The notes: generated from the sequence alone by a model not told the origin. 64,000 nucleotides of DNA from Bifidobacterium scaligerum (GCF_002802865.1 NZ_PGLQ01000003.1:186001-250000), one strand, 5' to 3'. Positions 32,618 to 42,208 are shown, numbered from the stretch's first letter. Numbers and translations are program-made.

Positions 32618-33934
32618 TTACTCCTCCCTCAGCACGATGGCGGGATCGATACGGGTGGCGCGTCGAACCGGCGGAATCGACGCGATGATGGCAAGCACGA
32701 CGGACAGCAGCACCGAGGCCACGCCGAGCGCCCAACTAAAGTCAAGCGTGCGTTCAAACACTTGGGCGCACAGCACACGGGCCAGCGCATAGCCGAGCCC
32801 CATGCCGATCAGACCGCCCAACAGGCCGTAGAGCGCGGATTCCACGAAGAATTCCGCCGCCACGGACAGCGACGAGGCACCGAGCGCCTTCCTCAGGCCG
32901 ATCTCGTTGCGACGCTGGGAGACGATCGAGGCCATCGTGGTGGAAACGCCCACCAGCGTCAGCACGAGGACCACCAGCGAGACGATCCAGAACAGGGTTT
33001 TGAGCATGGTGATGATGCGCTGGTTCGATGCGGTCATTTTGGTGACCTGCTGCGCCTGATAGGTGACAGCATCCGCCGCGCCGGTCGAGCCGGTCGAGCC
33101 AGCCGAAGCCGCAGCGCCCTGCTTATTCAGCTTGCTCACCAAACCGCTCAGCTGGTCCTCGCTGGCCTCGGACGAGAACTCGATGACGTCCGGCCCGCGC
33201 TTGCCGGCCAGCGTGGTCAGATCCGAACCGACCGCATACACGATTTCGTCTTCGGAGCCACCGGTGTCCACAATGCCGGCGACCTGGAACTTGGTGCCGG
33301 AGGTGTCGAGAATATCGGTGGAGACGCGGCCGTCTCGGGTCTGCTGCCCGGTTTCGCCGGCGGCTTTATCTTCGGAAGAGCCGCTCGCCGCCGAACCACT
33401 CGAAGCCCCAGCTCCCCCGGCAACGTCGCCGTTGGGCTGCCCGGAATCCTCGCCACGATAGCCGATCGTAACGGTCGAGCCGATGCTCACGCCGAGCGCG
33501 TCGGCCACGTCACGGCCGACCAGCACGCGGCCTTCGCTCGGCCAGGAGCCGTCCACATTCCAGTGGCGATTCAGGTTGCGCACCTCGTTCACGTCAATGC
33601 CAGCCATAACGTAGGGGGCCGAGTTGATGCGCACCGACTCGTACCGGTAGGCGGCGGCCTTCGCGTCGGCCACGCCGGTCACGGTCGATTCGATGGTCGA
33701 CACGGTCTCGTCCGACATGCCACCGGTGGCGGTGACGATGAGATTGGCACCGTACGAACGCAGTTCCTCGTTCATCTGCTGCGGCACGGCAATCGAAATG
33801 GCGGCCAGGCAGAACAGCGTCATCGCGCCGACCATCGAGGCGATAACGGCCATGATCGCGCGCGAACGGCGGCGGAACACCGCGCCCACAATCATCGCCC
33901 AGAACATCTTGCGATTGGTCATATCAGCGGCCAT
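32618..33934 (-). CDS. FtsX/MacB-type ABC permease
   Basis: 438 residues. One N-terminal helix, a large extracytoplasmic domain (about 45-300, including a Gly/Ser/Ala-rich insertion at 175-205) and three C-terminal helices in the FtsX arrangement (from TMASIVSQRRNEIGLRKALG, the coupling-helix region). GGAGGTG lies 5 bases before the ATG. It overlaps the other permease by 11 bases. The pair with the ATPase resembles the MacB-like iron transporters of the bifidobacterial sif type; that identity is a family-level judgement. Confidence 0.92.
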   Translation of the reverse strand: MAADMTNRKMFWAMIVGAVFRRRSRAIMAVIASMVGAMTLFCLAAISIAVPQQMNEELRSYGANLIVTATGGMSDETVSTIESTVTGVADAKAAAYRYESVRINSAPYVMAGIDVNEVRNLNRHWNVDGSWPSEGRVLVGRDVADALGVSIGSTVTIGYRGEDSGQPNGDVAGGAGASSGSAASGSSEDKAAGETGQQTRDGRVSTDILDTSGTKFQVAGIVDTGGSEDEIVYAVGSDLTTLAGKRGPDVIEFSSEASEDQLSGLVSKLNKQGAAASAGSTGSTGAADAVTYQAQQVTKMTASNQRIITMLKTLFWIVSLVVLVLTLVGVSTTMASIVSQRRNEIGLRKALGASSLSVAAEFFVESALYGLLGGLIGMGLGYALARVLCAQVFERTLDFSWALGVASVLLSVVLAIIASIPPVRRATRIDPAIVLREE

Positions 33935-35297
33935 GAAGCACCTCCGCAGGGCGAAGCTTAAGAATCGAACGAATCGAAGAAACCGATGCCAGCAGCACGG
34001 TCAGCGTGAGCAGCACGAACACGAGCACGAACACCATCGGACGCATCGTGATGCCCGAACCGAACACCACCTGCCCCACGATCTGCGCCACACCCGAGCC
34101 GAGGCCCGCGCCCACGATCGCACCGGCAAGCGAAATCACGGCGGTTTCGGCGAGCATCAGTCGGCTCACCGCACCATCCGTAGCACCGATGGCCTTGAGC
34201 AGCGCCAGTTCGGCGGATCGTTCGCCGATCGAAGCGGCCATCAGATTGGCCACGGCGATCGCGGCGGCGACCAGCGAAAGAACCGTCATCACAATCATCA
34301 CCGCACGGGTTTTGTTCATCACGTCACCCTGCAGGGCGGAGACCTGACGCACCTGCTTGGCCACGGCACCCGGAATGACTTCTTCGATCTGGTAGGCGAT
34401 GGACGAGGCGTATGCCGTGCAGTACCAGGTCTCCCAATCCTCCTGGCTCAGGGCGGCCGGATTCTTGGCCGCGCGACGGGCCAGATCGTTTTCCGGCGTG
34501 GTCAGGGCCTTAACTTCGATCTTGTCGATCTTGTCCGTCAGTCCGGACAGTTCCTGCAGTTTGGAGGAGGAGACGTACATCGACGAATTTTCGTCGTCAC
34601 CGGAGTCGTAGATGCCCACGATCTTGAAGTCCATGGACTTGTCTCCACGGGTCAAGGTGACCGTGCCGCCGATCTGTACGGCGGCTTCATCGTCGTGTCC
34701 GGTGTTCCTGACACCCAGCGATTTGGCGAGGTCCGTGCCGATCATGGCCTCGTTCGTATCGTCCTTGGCCCATTTTCCGGTGACTTTCCACCACGAACGC
34801 ATGCCGTTGACGCCGGCGACTGTGGACTCCCCGGTTTCCAAATGCAGGGTTTTGCTGAACCATGTACCCACCACCGGCACGTTCTTTTGGGTCGGGTAGT
34901 CGGTCAGGCTCACGGACCAGCCGTTGCCTTCCGTAACCGGGTCCACGTTGGTGGCTTCGGCGTGCAGGTTGAGCTGCGGCGCGAAGTTGGTGATGTTGAA
35001 CGCCCAGAAGATGGTCTTGATTTTGGCCGCGTCCGATTCGTTGAGGAATGCGGTCGGATCGGCGGTGGAGTTGCCGGCGGTGGAGTACAGATCGTTCACC
35101 ACGGCGTCCGACTTGGGCTGGACGGTGATGTTCGAGCCGTATGTGGACAGCTCGGCGTTGAGCTTGTCACCCACGTCGAACACGACGCCGAGCATGGCCA
35201 CGGATACGGTGGCCGACAGGCATACCGTGAGCGCGATGAGCAGACGGCGGCGCAGCTGACGGCTGAACGAGCGGAAAATCATGCGCAGGAAGAACAT
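33924..35297 (-). CDS. FtsX/MacB-type ABC permease, larger subunit
   Basis: 457 residues with the same topology: N-terminal helix (RRLLIALTVCLSATVSVAML), extracytoplasmic domain (about 40-320) and three C-terminal helices (SIGERSAELALLKAIGATDG marks the cytoplasmic coupling segment). AAGGAGGTGA precedes the start. It follows the DUF2318 gene by 12 bases and overlaps the next permease. Transports an unknown compound; the context points to ferrous iron or an iron-linked solute. Confidence 0.92.
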   Translation of the reverse strand: MFFLRMIFRSFSRQLRRRLLIALTVCLSATVSVAMLGVVFDVGDKLNAELSTYGSNITVQPKSDAVVNDLYSTAGNSTADPTAFLNESDAAKIKTIFWAFNITNFAPQLNLHAEATNVDPVTEGNGWSVSLTDYPTQKNVPVVGTWFSKTLHLETGESTVAGVNGMRSWWKVTGKWAKDDTNEAMIGTDLAKSLGVRNTGHDDEAAVQIGGTVTLTRGDKSMDFKIVGIYDSGDDENSSMYVSSSKLQELSGLTDKIDKIEVKALTTPENDLARRAAKNPAALSQEDWETWYCTAYASSIAYQIEEVIPGAVAKQVRQVSALQGDVMNKTRAVMIVMTVLSLVAAAIAVANLMAASIGERSAELALLKAIGATDGAVSRLMLAETAVISLAGAIVGAGLGSGVAQIVGQVVFGSGITMRPMVFVLVFVLLTLTVLLASVSSIRSILKLRPAEVLHGR

Positions 35298-35309
35298 CGG
35301 CTCACCTCC

Positions 35310-36581
35310 TTACTTGAAGTTCTGACTGAGCGGATCAAGGTCCGAGGTCTGAATGGTGATCTTGCCTTGGGAGACCTTGTACGGGAACGGGATCGGGTTG
35401 CAGCCGCCCTTGAAACCGATAGTGGCCAGGTTGATGGCCACATCGCAGCGCTTGCAGATGATCTTGCCGTCCTTTTCGTAGTAGCCGGCGTCACCGCAGG
35501 TTTCGCATGCGTCCAGGCCGATGCCGTACGCGCCGCCGTTCTTCTTGATCACGATGAAACGCATGACGGTGCCGTCTTTGGCCTTGTATTCGAAGCGATG
35601 CAGGTGGCCGTCCGCGACCTGGGCAAAGGTGATCGTGGCTACGCCGTCCTTCAGCGAGTAGGCTTCCGGAGGCGTCAGTTCGGGGGTTTTGTTGGCTTCG
35701 GCGGTGCCCCAGATCAGGGAGACGCCTACCGCGGCAATGACCAGTACGCTCCAGAACGCTGTGAATTTGGAACGACGTTTGAAGGCGATATGGCTGCGTG
35801 CGATGGCTTCGTTCGCGCCGGTGCGCGGCATACGGAAGCCGGCGACGACGGAGGCGACGGCCGGAATCACGAACACGGCAGCCTGGGCGATCGCCATCTC
35901 CAGCATGTGGTTGTGGAACAGGATCAGTGTGCGGAACGCCGGGCCGTGCAGCACCAGAATCAGCATGTTCATCATCAGGGAGAACAGCTCGGTGGCGTGA
36001 CGAATCAGGCCGATGATCACAACCAGCAGTGCGGCCAGCGTAAACGACCAGCGTACGGCGGTGGAGCGCAGGGTGCGGAAGATGGCCGCCACGACGACTG
36101 CCGTGCCGATGCCCAGCAGGAAGCCGAGCGCACGCAGGAGCATGTCGGAGGTGAAGGGGGAATCGCCGGGTTCCACGAAGTTGGTGAGCTGCAGAATCAC
36201 GTCCGGCGTGGCATAGAACGTGGTGGTCGCGATGGCCAGCGCGGCGACGGCGTTGCCGATGTGCAAGGCCGCGCGATGGTGATGCCAGTCGCGCGTGAGT
36301 CTGCGGGCGGCTAGCACCACCACGATGGCGAGCACGTCGAAGATCACGCAGGCGATCAGGGCCGGGAGGTTCACCGTGGAGCGACGGTCCACGATGGCGG
36401 TGGCGCGAAGGCCGGCGAAGACGAACGCTCCGGCGAGGCCGGCGAGCAAGCCGTAGAGCCGCCAGTTGGCGCTGATGGGTTTGTCGCGTCCTTCTCCCAC
36501 GGTGAGCAGCACGCTCATGCTCATCACCAGAAGGCAGGGTCCGAGCATTCCGGGCAGTGCCTGTATGTATTGGCCCAGCAT
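35310..36581 (-). CDS. DUF2318 iron-sulphur-type membrane protein
   Basis: 423 residues. Nine or ten membrane helices are followed by a C-terminal soluble domain with ACETCGDAGY, then IICKRCDVAINLATIG and KGGCNPI, the cysteine pattern of the DUF2318 family (Fe-S-containing membrane protein). The family is regularly encoded with FTR1 permeases and P19-like proteins and is thought to pass electrons. Start at 36581 with AAGGAGAAC upstream. It lies between the P19-like gene (138 bases) and the permeases (12 bases). Confidence 0.9.
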   Translation of the reverse strand: MLGQYIQALPGMLGPCLLVMSMSVLLTVGEGRDKPISANWRLYGLLAGLAGAFVFAGLRATAIVDRRSTVNLPALIACVIFDVLAIVVVLAARRLTRDWHHHRAALHIGNAVAALAIATTTFYATPDVILQLTNFVEPGDSPFTSDMLLRALGFLLGIGTAVVVAAIFRTLRSTAVRWSFTLAALLVVIIGLIRHATELFSLMMNMLILVLHGPAFRTLILFHNHMLEMAIAQAAVFVIPAVASVVAGFRMPRTGANEAIARSHIAFKRRSKFTAFWSVLVIAAVGVSLIWGTAEANKTPELTPPEAYSLKDGVATITFAQVADGHLHRFEYKAKDGTVMRFIVIKKNGGAYGIGLDACETCGDAGYYEKDGKIICKRCDVAINLATIGFKGGCNPIPFPYKVSQGKITIQTSDLDPLSQNFK

Positions 36582-36719
36582 TCGTTCTCCTTACGTGCGC
36601 CGGCAAGCCGGATATGCATGCCGGCCGCAAAACGCGATGAGGGCATTCCGCGCCTTCACGGCGGCGGAATGCCCGTTGTTATTCAATCCGATTCGTCTGC
36701 TGTGCGGCAGGCGATGGCA

Positions 36720-37379
36720 TCACCACTGGTGGACGGTGTAATCCCAGTCGAAGGTGGCCTCAAGCGGCTCGGTCCAGAAGCGACCGGTCACGCCGGTCTC
36801 CTTGTCCACGTGCAGCATCCAGCCGTTCTCCTCCGGGGAGTGGATCTTGAAGGTCAGCGTGTACTCGCCGTCCTTGTCGAGCTTCAGGTTGGCACCGTAG
36901 TGCGGGCCGTCGGAGGCGTTCATCTCCATGAACGTACCCTCCTGCTTGTTGTTGGCGTCGTTCTTGTCCTGAATGACGTAGTCAACGGTCAGCTTCGGGA
37001 TGAAGTCGCCCTCGGCGTAGCCCAGCTGGTTGTCCTTGAGAGCGTGGATATCGGCCTCAAGGTGCAGGTTGGACTCGGCGGCGGACAGGCCCATGCCGGC
37101 CGGCTCCATATCGACCGGCTGGAAGTAGACGGCGGCCACGTTCAGCGGGCCGACCTTCTGATCTTCCTTGCCGTCGGCACCCGGGATCGGGATCTCCTCG
37201 AAGCCGGCGGAATCGCCGGAGTCCGAGGAATCGGACTTGCTGGAGTCAGCGGTCTTGGAGGAGTCGGTGGACTTGGTGTCGCTGGAGGCGGAGTTGGTGT
37301 TGCCGCAAGCGGAGAGGGTGAAGGCCATGGCACCGGAGGCGATGAGGGCCAGCAGGGTAGCCAGCTTGTTCTTCTTCAT
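36720..37379 (-). CDS. P19/Fe2+-transport-type periplasmic lipoprotein
   Basis: 219 residues from ATG 37379 (AAAGGAACAG upstream). A lipoprotein signal (MAFTLSACGN) is followed by a Ser/Asp/Lys linker. The rest matches the P19/TpdA family of cupin-like iron-binding proteins: VAAVYFQPVDMEPAGMGL carries the Met/Glu metal ligands, HLEADIHA the conserved His, and GPHYGANLKL and GWMLHVD the later ones. It would bind ferrous iron and hand it to the FTR1 permease encoded upstream. Confidence 0.92.
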   Translation of the reverse strand: MKKNKLATLLALIASGAMAFTLSACGNTNSASSDTKSTDSSKTADSSKSDSSDSGDSAGFEEIPIPGADGKEDQKVGPLNVAAVYFQPVDMEPAGMGLSAAESNLHLEADIHALKDNQLGYAEGDFIPKLTVDYVIQDKNDANNKQEGTFMEMNASDGPHYGANLKLDKDGEYTLTFKIHSPEENGWMLHVDKETGVTGRFWTEPLEATFDWDYTVHQW

Positions 37380-37451
37380 AACTGTTCCTTTATCTCTATT
37401 GTTGGGTTGTTGAGTAGTCAACAAATCTTGTGTTTGGTACGCTCGGTCGGC

Positions 37452-39281
37452 TTATTCGCCGGACTTGGCGACGCTGCCGGCGGCGAGCGCGGCCTTGGCC
37501 TTGCGCTGCTTGACGAAGCCGACCACGAACAGGCCGATCACGGCCACGGCGGCCAGGGCCTGAGCCACCAGCGTTTCGACGTACGGATAGATGCCGAGCC
37601 AATCGTTGGTAGGCACGCCTTCCAGATACATGCCGGAGAGCGCGTCGCCTTCGATCAGCGAATGCACGCCGCCGCCCGCGAAGATCACGACCAGCACGGA
37701 CATGAGGATCGAGGTGACCAGGAAGAACGGGCCGATCGGAATCTTGACGGACGTGAATCGGATGATCAGGAAGATGATCACCAGGAACACGGCCGCGGCG
37801 ATGCCGCCGATCCACATGCCCTGCGAATCGCGGGTCATCGAATAGATGGACTCGTAGAAGATCACGGTTTCGGCGCCCTCGCGGAAGACGGCGAGGAAGC
37901 TCAGCAGGGCCAGCGAAATCACGGTGCCGGAGGTCGTCTTCGTAGCGTCTTCGGCATGCGTGGAGGCTGCGGCCACGGCGGCTTCGGCCTTCGTGCGAAT
38001 GTAACGGTTCCAGGCTTCTACGGAACTCTTGTTGAGCATCCAGTTGCTGGTCCACAGCAGCATGGCCATGGCCACCAGCGCGCAGACGCCTTCCATGATC
38101 TCCTGCAGCGGGCCGGAACCGCCGAAGGCCACCATGAAGATCGCGGCCACCACGCCGGCACCGGCGATACCCGCCAGCACACCGATGTAGATCCACTTGA
38201 CGAAGCGCTTGTTGCCGGACTTGATGAGGTAGGCGATGATGGCGGCCACCACGAGCAGTGCCTCAAGACCCTCGCGAATGAGGACCAGGAAGGCCTGACC
38301 GATGGAGCTGGTCACGAACTTGATGAAGCCGTTGACGTTGTCCGCCGCGCCGCCGTCGAGCTTGCCCGCGTCTTCGACGAGCATGGATTTGAGAGTGTCG
38401 ATTTCCTGGGCTGCGGTTTTGTTGTCGCCGTCCACCATGGCGTAGCGGGCCTTCTTGAAGGTGGATTCCACCTTGGAGACGCGGTCGCCGCCGATGGCGT
38501 TCATCACGTTCTTCTCGAAGCCGAGCTTCTCGTAGTACTGGTAGTAGGCGTTGTTCACACCGTCGGCACCCTTGCGGCCGTTACCGGCCTGGGAATCCTT
38601 AAGCGCCTGATCGAGGATGGGCGTCATCTCGTTCGCCACGTCGGTCCAGGTCTTGTCTCCCTTACCGGTGTTCTTGTTGACCTTGTTGGCGTCAAGCGTC
38701 TTGCGTTCGCTTTCGGTCTTCTCGGTGCGGGCCTTGGCGTAATCGCGCGGCTTGGCGAGGTTGGCGGTGGAGTCGAGCGTGGTGCCGGATGCGGTGATGT
38801 CCGCGGTGAGCGCGGTTACGGTCGAGTCGATGTCGGCCTGATGGTCCGGCTGGTAGGCAAGGCGCGTGAGCTGCTGGAACTGCTGGAGTTGCGCGGTGTA
38901 CTTATCCTGGCCGAGCGTATCGGAGACGACTTTGGAGAAGTTCGAGGCGTTCCAGGTCGAATTCTGGGCCTTGGAGAAGCCGGACGCGGCACCGGAGCGG
39001 TTGCCGTCGGCGTACTGCTTCTGGGCATCCGTGAGCTGGCCGTTAATGGCGTCGGCGATGGCGGTCCAGGTGTCGTAATCGGTGGCGCTGGACGTGCCGG
39101 AGGCCGTATCGTCGGCAAAGGCTGCGGACGGGCCGAGAGCCGCGAACGTACCGGACTGCGCAACAGTCGTGCCGGAGGCAGCCGGCGCACAGGCCAGCGC
39201 AATCACGGTAATCAACGCCAGAACCAGTGCGACAACCGACATCAGGACGCGGCGGATCACAGATGACGCGCGTGAAACCAT
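37452..39281 (-). CDS. FTR1-family iron permease with extracytoplasmic N-domain
   Basis: 609 residues. After a signal-anchor (VLMSVVALVLALITVIALAC), about 280 residues of helical extracytoplasmic sequence form an EfeO-like or M75-like domain. The C-terminal part is the FTR1 permease with seven helices and both REXXE motifs: REGLE near residue 333 and REGAE near residue 465, the residues that co-ordinate iron. It heads the operon. Bifidobacterial equivalents have been called bfeU; I leave the symbol empty because only the family is certain. GAGGAAAGAAG lies before ATG 39281. A GTAAG-gttt-CTTAC palindrome just upstream may be an iron-regulator site, but this is weak. Confidence 0.92.
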   Translation of the reverse strand: MVSRASSVIRRVLMSVVALVLALITVIALACAPAASGTTVAQSGTFAALGPSAAFADDTASGTSSATDYDTWTAIADAINGQLTDAQKQYADGNRSGAASGFSKAQNSTWNASNFSKVVSDTLGQDKYTAQLQQFQQLTRLAYQPDHQADIDSTVTALTADITASGTTLDSTANLAKPRDYAKARTEKTESERKTLDANKVNKNTGKGDKTWTDVANEMTPILDQALKDSQAGNGRKGADGVNNAYYQYYEKLGFEKNVMNAIGGDRVSKVESTFKKARYAMVDGDNKTAAQEIDTLKSMLVEDAGKLDGGAADNVNGFIKFVTSSIGQAFLVLIREGLEALLVVAAIIAYLIKSGNKRFVKWIYIGVLAGIAGAGVVAAIFMVAFGGSGPLQEIMEGVCALVAMAMLLWTSNWMLNKSSVEAWNRYIRTKAEAAVAAASTHAEDATKTTSGTVISLALLSFLAVFREGAETVIFYESIYSMTRDSQGMWIGGIAAAVFLVIIFLIIRFTSVKIPIGPFFLVTSILMSVLVVIFAGGGVHSLIEGDALSGMYLEGVPTNDWLGIYPYVETLVAQALAAVAVIGLFVVGFVKQRKAKAALAAGSVAKSGE

Positions 39282-39507
39282 CCTCTTCTTCTTTCCTCTC
39301 GTAAGGTTTCTTACCGTTCAGGGCACGCTAACGCGCGCGGACGAAAAACCTTCCCTAAAGATAGGAAGAAAAAAGTTGGAACAACAGTCTTGATTTTTTC
39401 GGCTCTGCGAGGTATTGAGAACGGCAAACGGCCTGCATTAAGGGCGAAAATGTCTCACCATACGGACTGCAAGCGAACCTGAGCGAGACCTGCGGGGCCT
39501 CCGGTCA

Positions 39508-41622
39508 TCATTCGGACAGTGGCGCGGCAGGGTTCGGAGATGACGCGGCGGACTCCGGCATCCCCACGTGAGCCGAGCCGTCCGCCCGACCGGCCACAAA
39601 CGGCAACGCCACGAACAGCGGCAGCGTGAAGTACACCGGAATCGGATACCAGAACAGCGCTTCCGGCGAGGCGTACAGCGAGAGCACGGTGAAGAACAGC
39701 AGTCCGTATGCGGCGAGCGCCGGGGCGACGGGATCGACGGGATGACGATCGCGACGGTTACGGTCGCCGACGGACCGGGAGGCGCCGACGGACCGGCAGA
39801 TGACGTGCGGACGATCGACGTTGGCGTTATGAGGAATACTTACGTTTCGCTCGTCTCCCTTGGAGCATTCGTCGCCCGCATTGTTTCGTCTCGTACGCCG
39901 TGCCACGGCCTGTGTCAGCAACGCAAGGCCGCCGATCAGCGGAATCCATGTGACGTACAGGGCCATCGCCGTCAACGGATTGTTATTACGCACCCATTGA
40001 CGCACTGATTGCAATACGTTGCATTGCCACTGCGGCCGACGCGACGTGCCCATCAGGGGTGAGAGTGCGCGTTCAGTGGCGGCGATGCGTTCGGCAGCGG
40101 CCACGTCGGCGTCTTGATCGGCGCTGCCTTGGACGGCGCTACTTTGGGCGGAGGCTTTCCCATCGTTTGGGATCCCGGCTTGTTCTTCGCCGGCTTTGCT
40201 TTCCTCTTGCGCGCCCTTTGCTTCGGCCTCTGACTTCCCGGTCGCCTCCTGTCCCGCTCTTCCCGACGGCGTTGCTTCCCCTGCACCTTGCGGCAGGAAT
40301 GTGGACCACTGTTGCAGGTAGCCGGGTGTGAACAAGTAGTCGGAATCGGTGGGGTATGCGAAGTTGAGCGACGGATCCCACCACGCGCGAATCGGCCCGG
40401 CATAAGCCTTGACGTATTCAGCCGGGTGGGACAGTCCCAGTTCCGTCCACGTGCGGAGGGCCGCGAGTTTCTGCCCGACGGTCGGTGCCGGGTGCTCCCG
40501 CAGGGTGGCGAACGTCTCGTTGGTGCGGTGCGGATTGATGTCCGCCGCGGCTCGGTCGAGGTCCATGACGGCGTTCAATCGGGCGCGCTGCGGCTCAGTG
40601 ATGGCGTTGGGATCATTGGGATGATCGTGCGCCACCTGGGCGACCGGCTGGGTGATAAGGCCCCAGACCTCACGGCCGGGCGACGGATTCGCGTGCGTCG
40701 CGGCGGCGGCAAGCGGCGACCAGACACCCTGAGCGAGCAGCAACGCGACGGCGAGGCATGCGAACGTGCGGAATCGCGGTTTTCCTTTTCGGCACACAGC
40801 CAACAGACCGCAGCCGGCGCACAGTACGATCACCAAAGCCGTACGTTTGGAGACGACGGCAGCGAACAGCAGAGCCACGAATGCCGCTGCGACTGGGCGA
40901 CGTTCCAGAATCCGACCGCGAGTGAGGCAGATTTCAGCGAACACTACGGCGAGCGGCAGGAAAAAGACGGTGTGCAGGGAGTCCTTGCCCATCGTGGTCA
41001 CCGAGCCGACCACCACATAGCTGGTGGCGAGATAGATCAAAGAGAGGCCGATGAGCCAGCGCGGGGCACCAAGTTTGCGGATATAGCAGAGCAGCAGGGC
41101 CGCACCGGAGGCGAGCGTGACGGATTGGAACGCAGTGTAAACGGCCTGACCTACGAGCGGCGAGCCGCCGCCGAACGTTTCGCCGAGTCGCCAGAACAGG
41201 CCGAATGTCAAGGTGTCGAACAGCGGATGCTGGGTGTAGTAGCGGTGGATTCCCGAAGCTTGGAGGTATTGGGCCACGGTGTCGTCACGCATGGAGCCGG
41301 GCCAGGTGAGCGCGATCCAAGGCAGCCAGCAGACGAGGAGCGCCAGGAGGTATGGGAGGAAGCGGGATTTGACGGTTTCGGACAATGCGGAGGGGTGGCG
41401 GGCGGCAAGGTAGGCGACGAGGGTGTGGCGGGTGGCGAGGGTGTGGCGGGTGCTTTGAGCACTGAGGGTGTGACGAGAGGTAAGACCGTAACGATCGGAG
41501 CGGCAATCGGCAAGACGGGCGGCAAGATGAACGATGCGGCGGGTGCTTTGGCGCGAGCGTCTTACGAGTTCGAATCTCGTATCCTCCGCTACGTTCGCCA
41601 CAAACGCCACTACATTCCACAT
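39508..41622 (-). CDS. Large polytopic membrane protein, glycosyltransferase-like (DUF6020-type)
   Basis: The open frame gives up to 704 residues, but the first 80 codons are suspect: residues 11-20 are encoded by a copy of the 3' end of tRNA-Ser read backwards, followed by Arg/His/Thr-rich repeats. The native protein probably begins near 41385 (a TTG, no good ribosome binding site), just before the first helix PYLLALLVCWLPWIALTWPG. The core has about ten membrane segments and the SMRDDTVAQYLQ and YTQHPLFDTL segments typical of Gram-positive DUF6020/GT-C-like membrane glycosyltransferases. A long charged insertion (about 460-520) lies in an extracellular or cytoplasmic loop. No neighbour gives a clue to the acceptor. 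Confidence 0.75.
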   Translation of the reverse strand: MWNVVAFVANVAEDTRFELVRRSRQSTRRIVHLAARLADCRSDRYGLTSRHTLSAQSTRHTLATRHTLVAYLAARHPSALSETVKSRFLPYLLALLVCWLPWIALTWPGSMRDDTVAQYLQASGIHRYYTQHPLFDTLTFGLFWRLGETFGGGSPLVGQAVYTAFQSVTLASGAALLLCYIRKLGAPRWLIGLSLIYLATSYVVVGSVTTMGKDSLHTVFFLPLAVVFAEICLTRGRILERRPVAAAFVALLFAAVVSKRTALVIVLCAGCGLLAVCRKGKPRFRTFACLAVALLLAQGVWSPLAAAATHANPSPGREVWGLITQPVAQVAHDHPNDPNAITEPQRARLNAVMDLDRAAADINPHRTNETFATLREHPAPTVGQKLAALRTWTELGLSHPAEYVKAYAGPIRAWWDPSLNFAYPTDSDYLFTPGYLQQWSTFLPQGAGEATPSGRAGQEATGKSEAEAKGAQEESKAGEEQAGIPNDGKASAQSSAVQGSADQDADVAAAERIAATERALSPLMGTSRRPQWQCNVLQSVRQWVRNNNPLTAMALYVTWIPLIGGLALLTQAVARRTRRNNAGDECSKGDERNVSIPHNANVDRPHVICRSVGASRSVGDRNRRDRHPVDPVAPALAAYGLLFFTVLSLYASPEALFWYPIPVYFTLPLFVALPFVAGRADGSAHVGMPESAASSPNPAAPLSE
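41564..41589 (+). repeat. Extra 26-bp copy of the tRNA-Ser 3' end
   Basis: Identical to the T-arm and acceptor 3' strand of the tRNA-Ser at 41906-41990 (its bases 41965-41990). It has no tRNA 5' part, so it is a scar of an attachment site rather than a gene. Confidence 0.8.
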
Positions 41623-41700
41623 GATTTCACAGCGTAAGGCGCGTGATGATGCGCCAGGCGACGGGGCACCGAAAATTCACTGCTGCGGGATGGTCCGTTC

Positions 41701-41724
41701 ATGTTCGGATGTTCGGATGTTCGG
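41701..41724 (+). repeat. Three tandem copies of ATGTTCGG
   Basis: Three exact 8-bp units followed by an imperfect fourth. The interval 41623-41905 otherwise holds no gene; near its right end TACTTTATT resembles the promoter of the tRNA. Confidence 0.6.
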
Positions 41725-41905
41725 ATGTTTCGGGCGTCCCGATACCCGAACGACCGTCTGATCCAACGTCCCGCCGCATCAGACGTTCCGCCGCGCAATT
41801 CAAGTGCGACACGCCGAAGTCATCTCAACCGTGCGCTTTTCCAAAACCTGTGGTACTTTATTCAAGTTGCCTACGGAGCTTGCTTCAAGCAAACACCGCA
41901 AGCAT

Positions 41906-41993
41906 GGAGGATTCGCCTAGTGGTCTATGGCGCACGCTTGGAAAGCGTGTTGGTGTAACAGCCTCACGAGTTCGAATCTCGTATCCTCCGCCA
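41906..41993 (+). tRNA. tRNA-Ser (anticodon GGA)
   Basis: A full cloverleaf can be folded: acceptor GGAGGAT (41906-41912) with ATCCTCC (41983-41989), D-arm, anticodon arm with loop CTTGGAAA (anticodon GGA, reading UCC), a long class II variable arm and a T-arm CACGAG-TTCGAAT-CTCGT. G at 41990 is the discriminator and CCA is encoded at 41991-41993. The 3' end is the integration site of the island to the right. Confidence 0.95.
41975..41993 (+). repeat. attL core of the tRNA-Ser island
   Basis: Nineteen bases of the tRNA 3' end including CCA, identical to 60114-60132. The flanking bases differ, so 19 bp is the exact identity. Confidence 0.85.
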
Positions 41994-41999
41994 GAAGGT

Positions 42000-42038
42000 C
42001 CCGAAAACCGTTACGAGAGAACGGTTTTCGGGCTTTTT
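42000..42038 (+). terminator. Terminator after tRNA-Ser
   Basis: CCCGAAAACCGTT (42000-42012) pairs with AACGGTTTTCGGG (42020-42032) around a 7-base loop, followed by CTTTTT. It lies on the island side of attL, so it was brought in by the island. Confidence 0.85.
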
Positions 42039-42043
42039 CGTTT

Positions 42044-42062
42044 TGTCGGCAAAATGCCGACA
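42044..42062. promoter_or_regulatory. Putative integrase arm-binding sites, left end of island
   Basis: TGTCGGCA (42044-42051) and its inverse TGCCGACA (42055-42062). The same word occurs twice at the right end (60039 and 60051). Confidence 0.55.
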
Positions 42063-42208
42063 AAACCGCCGACGGAATCGCGCCGGCATCATCTCCGGAA
42101 AATCCCCAAAACCCGTTCGCAGGAACGAACGAATCGGCCTTACCTTGAAACCAATGGGAACGACGACAGGGACGTCACTTCCGCAGACAATCGTTTCAGG
42201 GGAATGGC

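Noticed and set aside
33693..36314. 873-residue rightward frame antisense to the ABC permease and DUF2318 genes
   Set aside because: His/Arg/Gly-rich shadow composition; the minus-strand genes have clear motifs and ribosome binding sites.
36570..39266. 898-residue rightward frame antisense to the FTR1 permease
   Set aside because: Shadow frame; the minus strand encodes the REGLE and REGAE iron-permease motifs.
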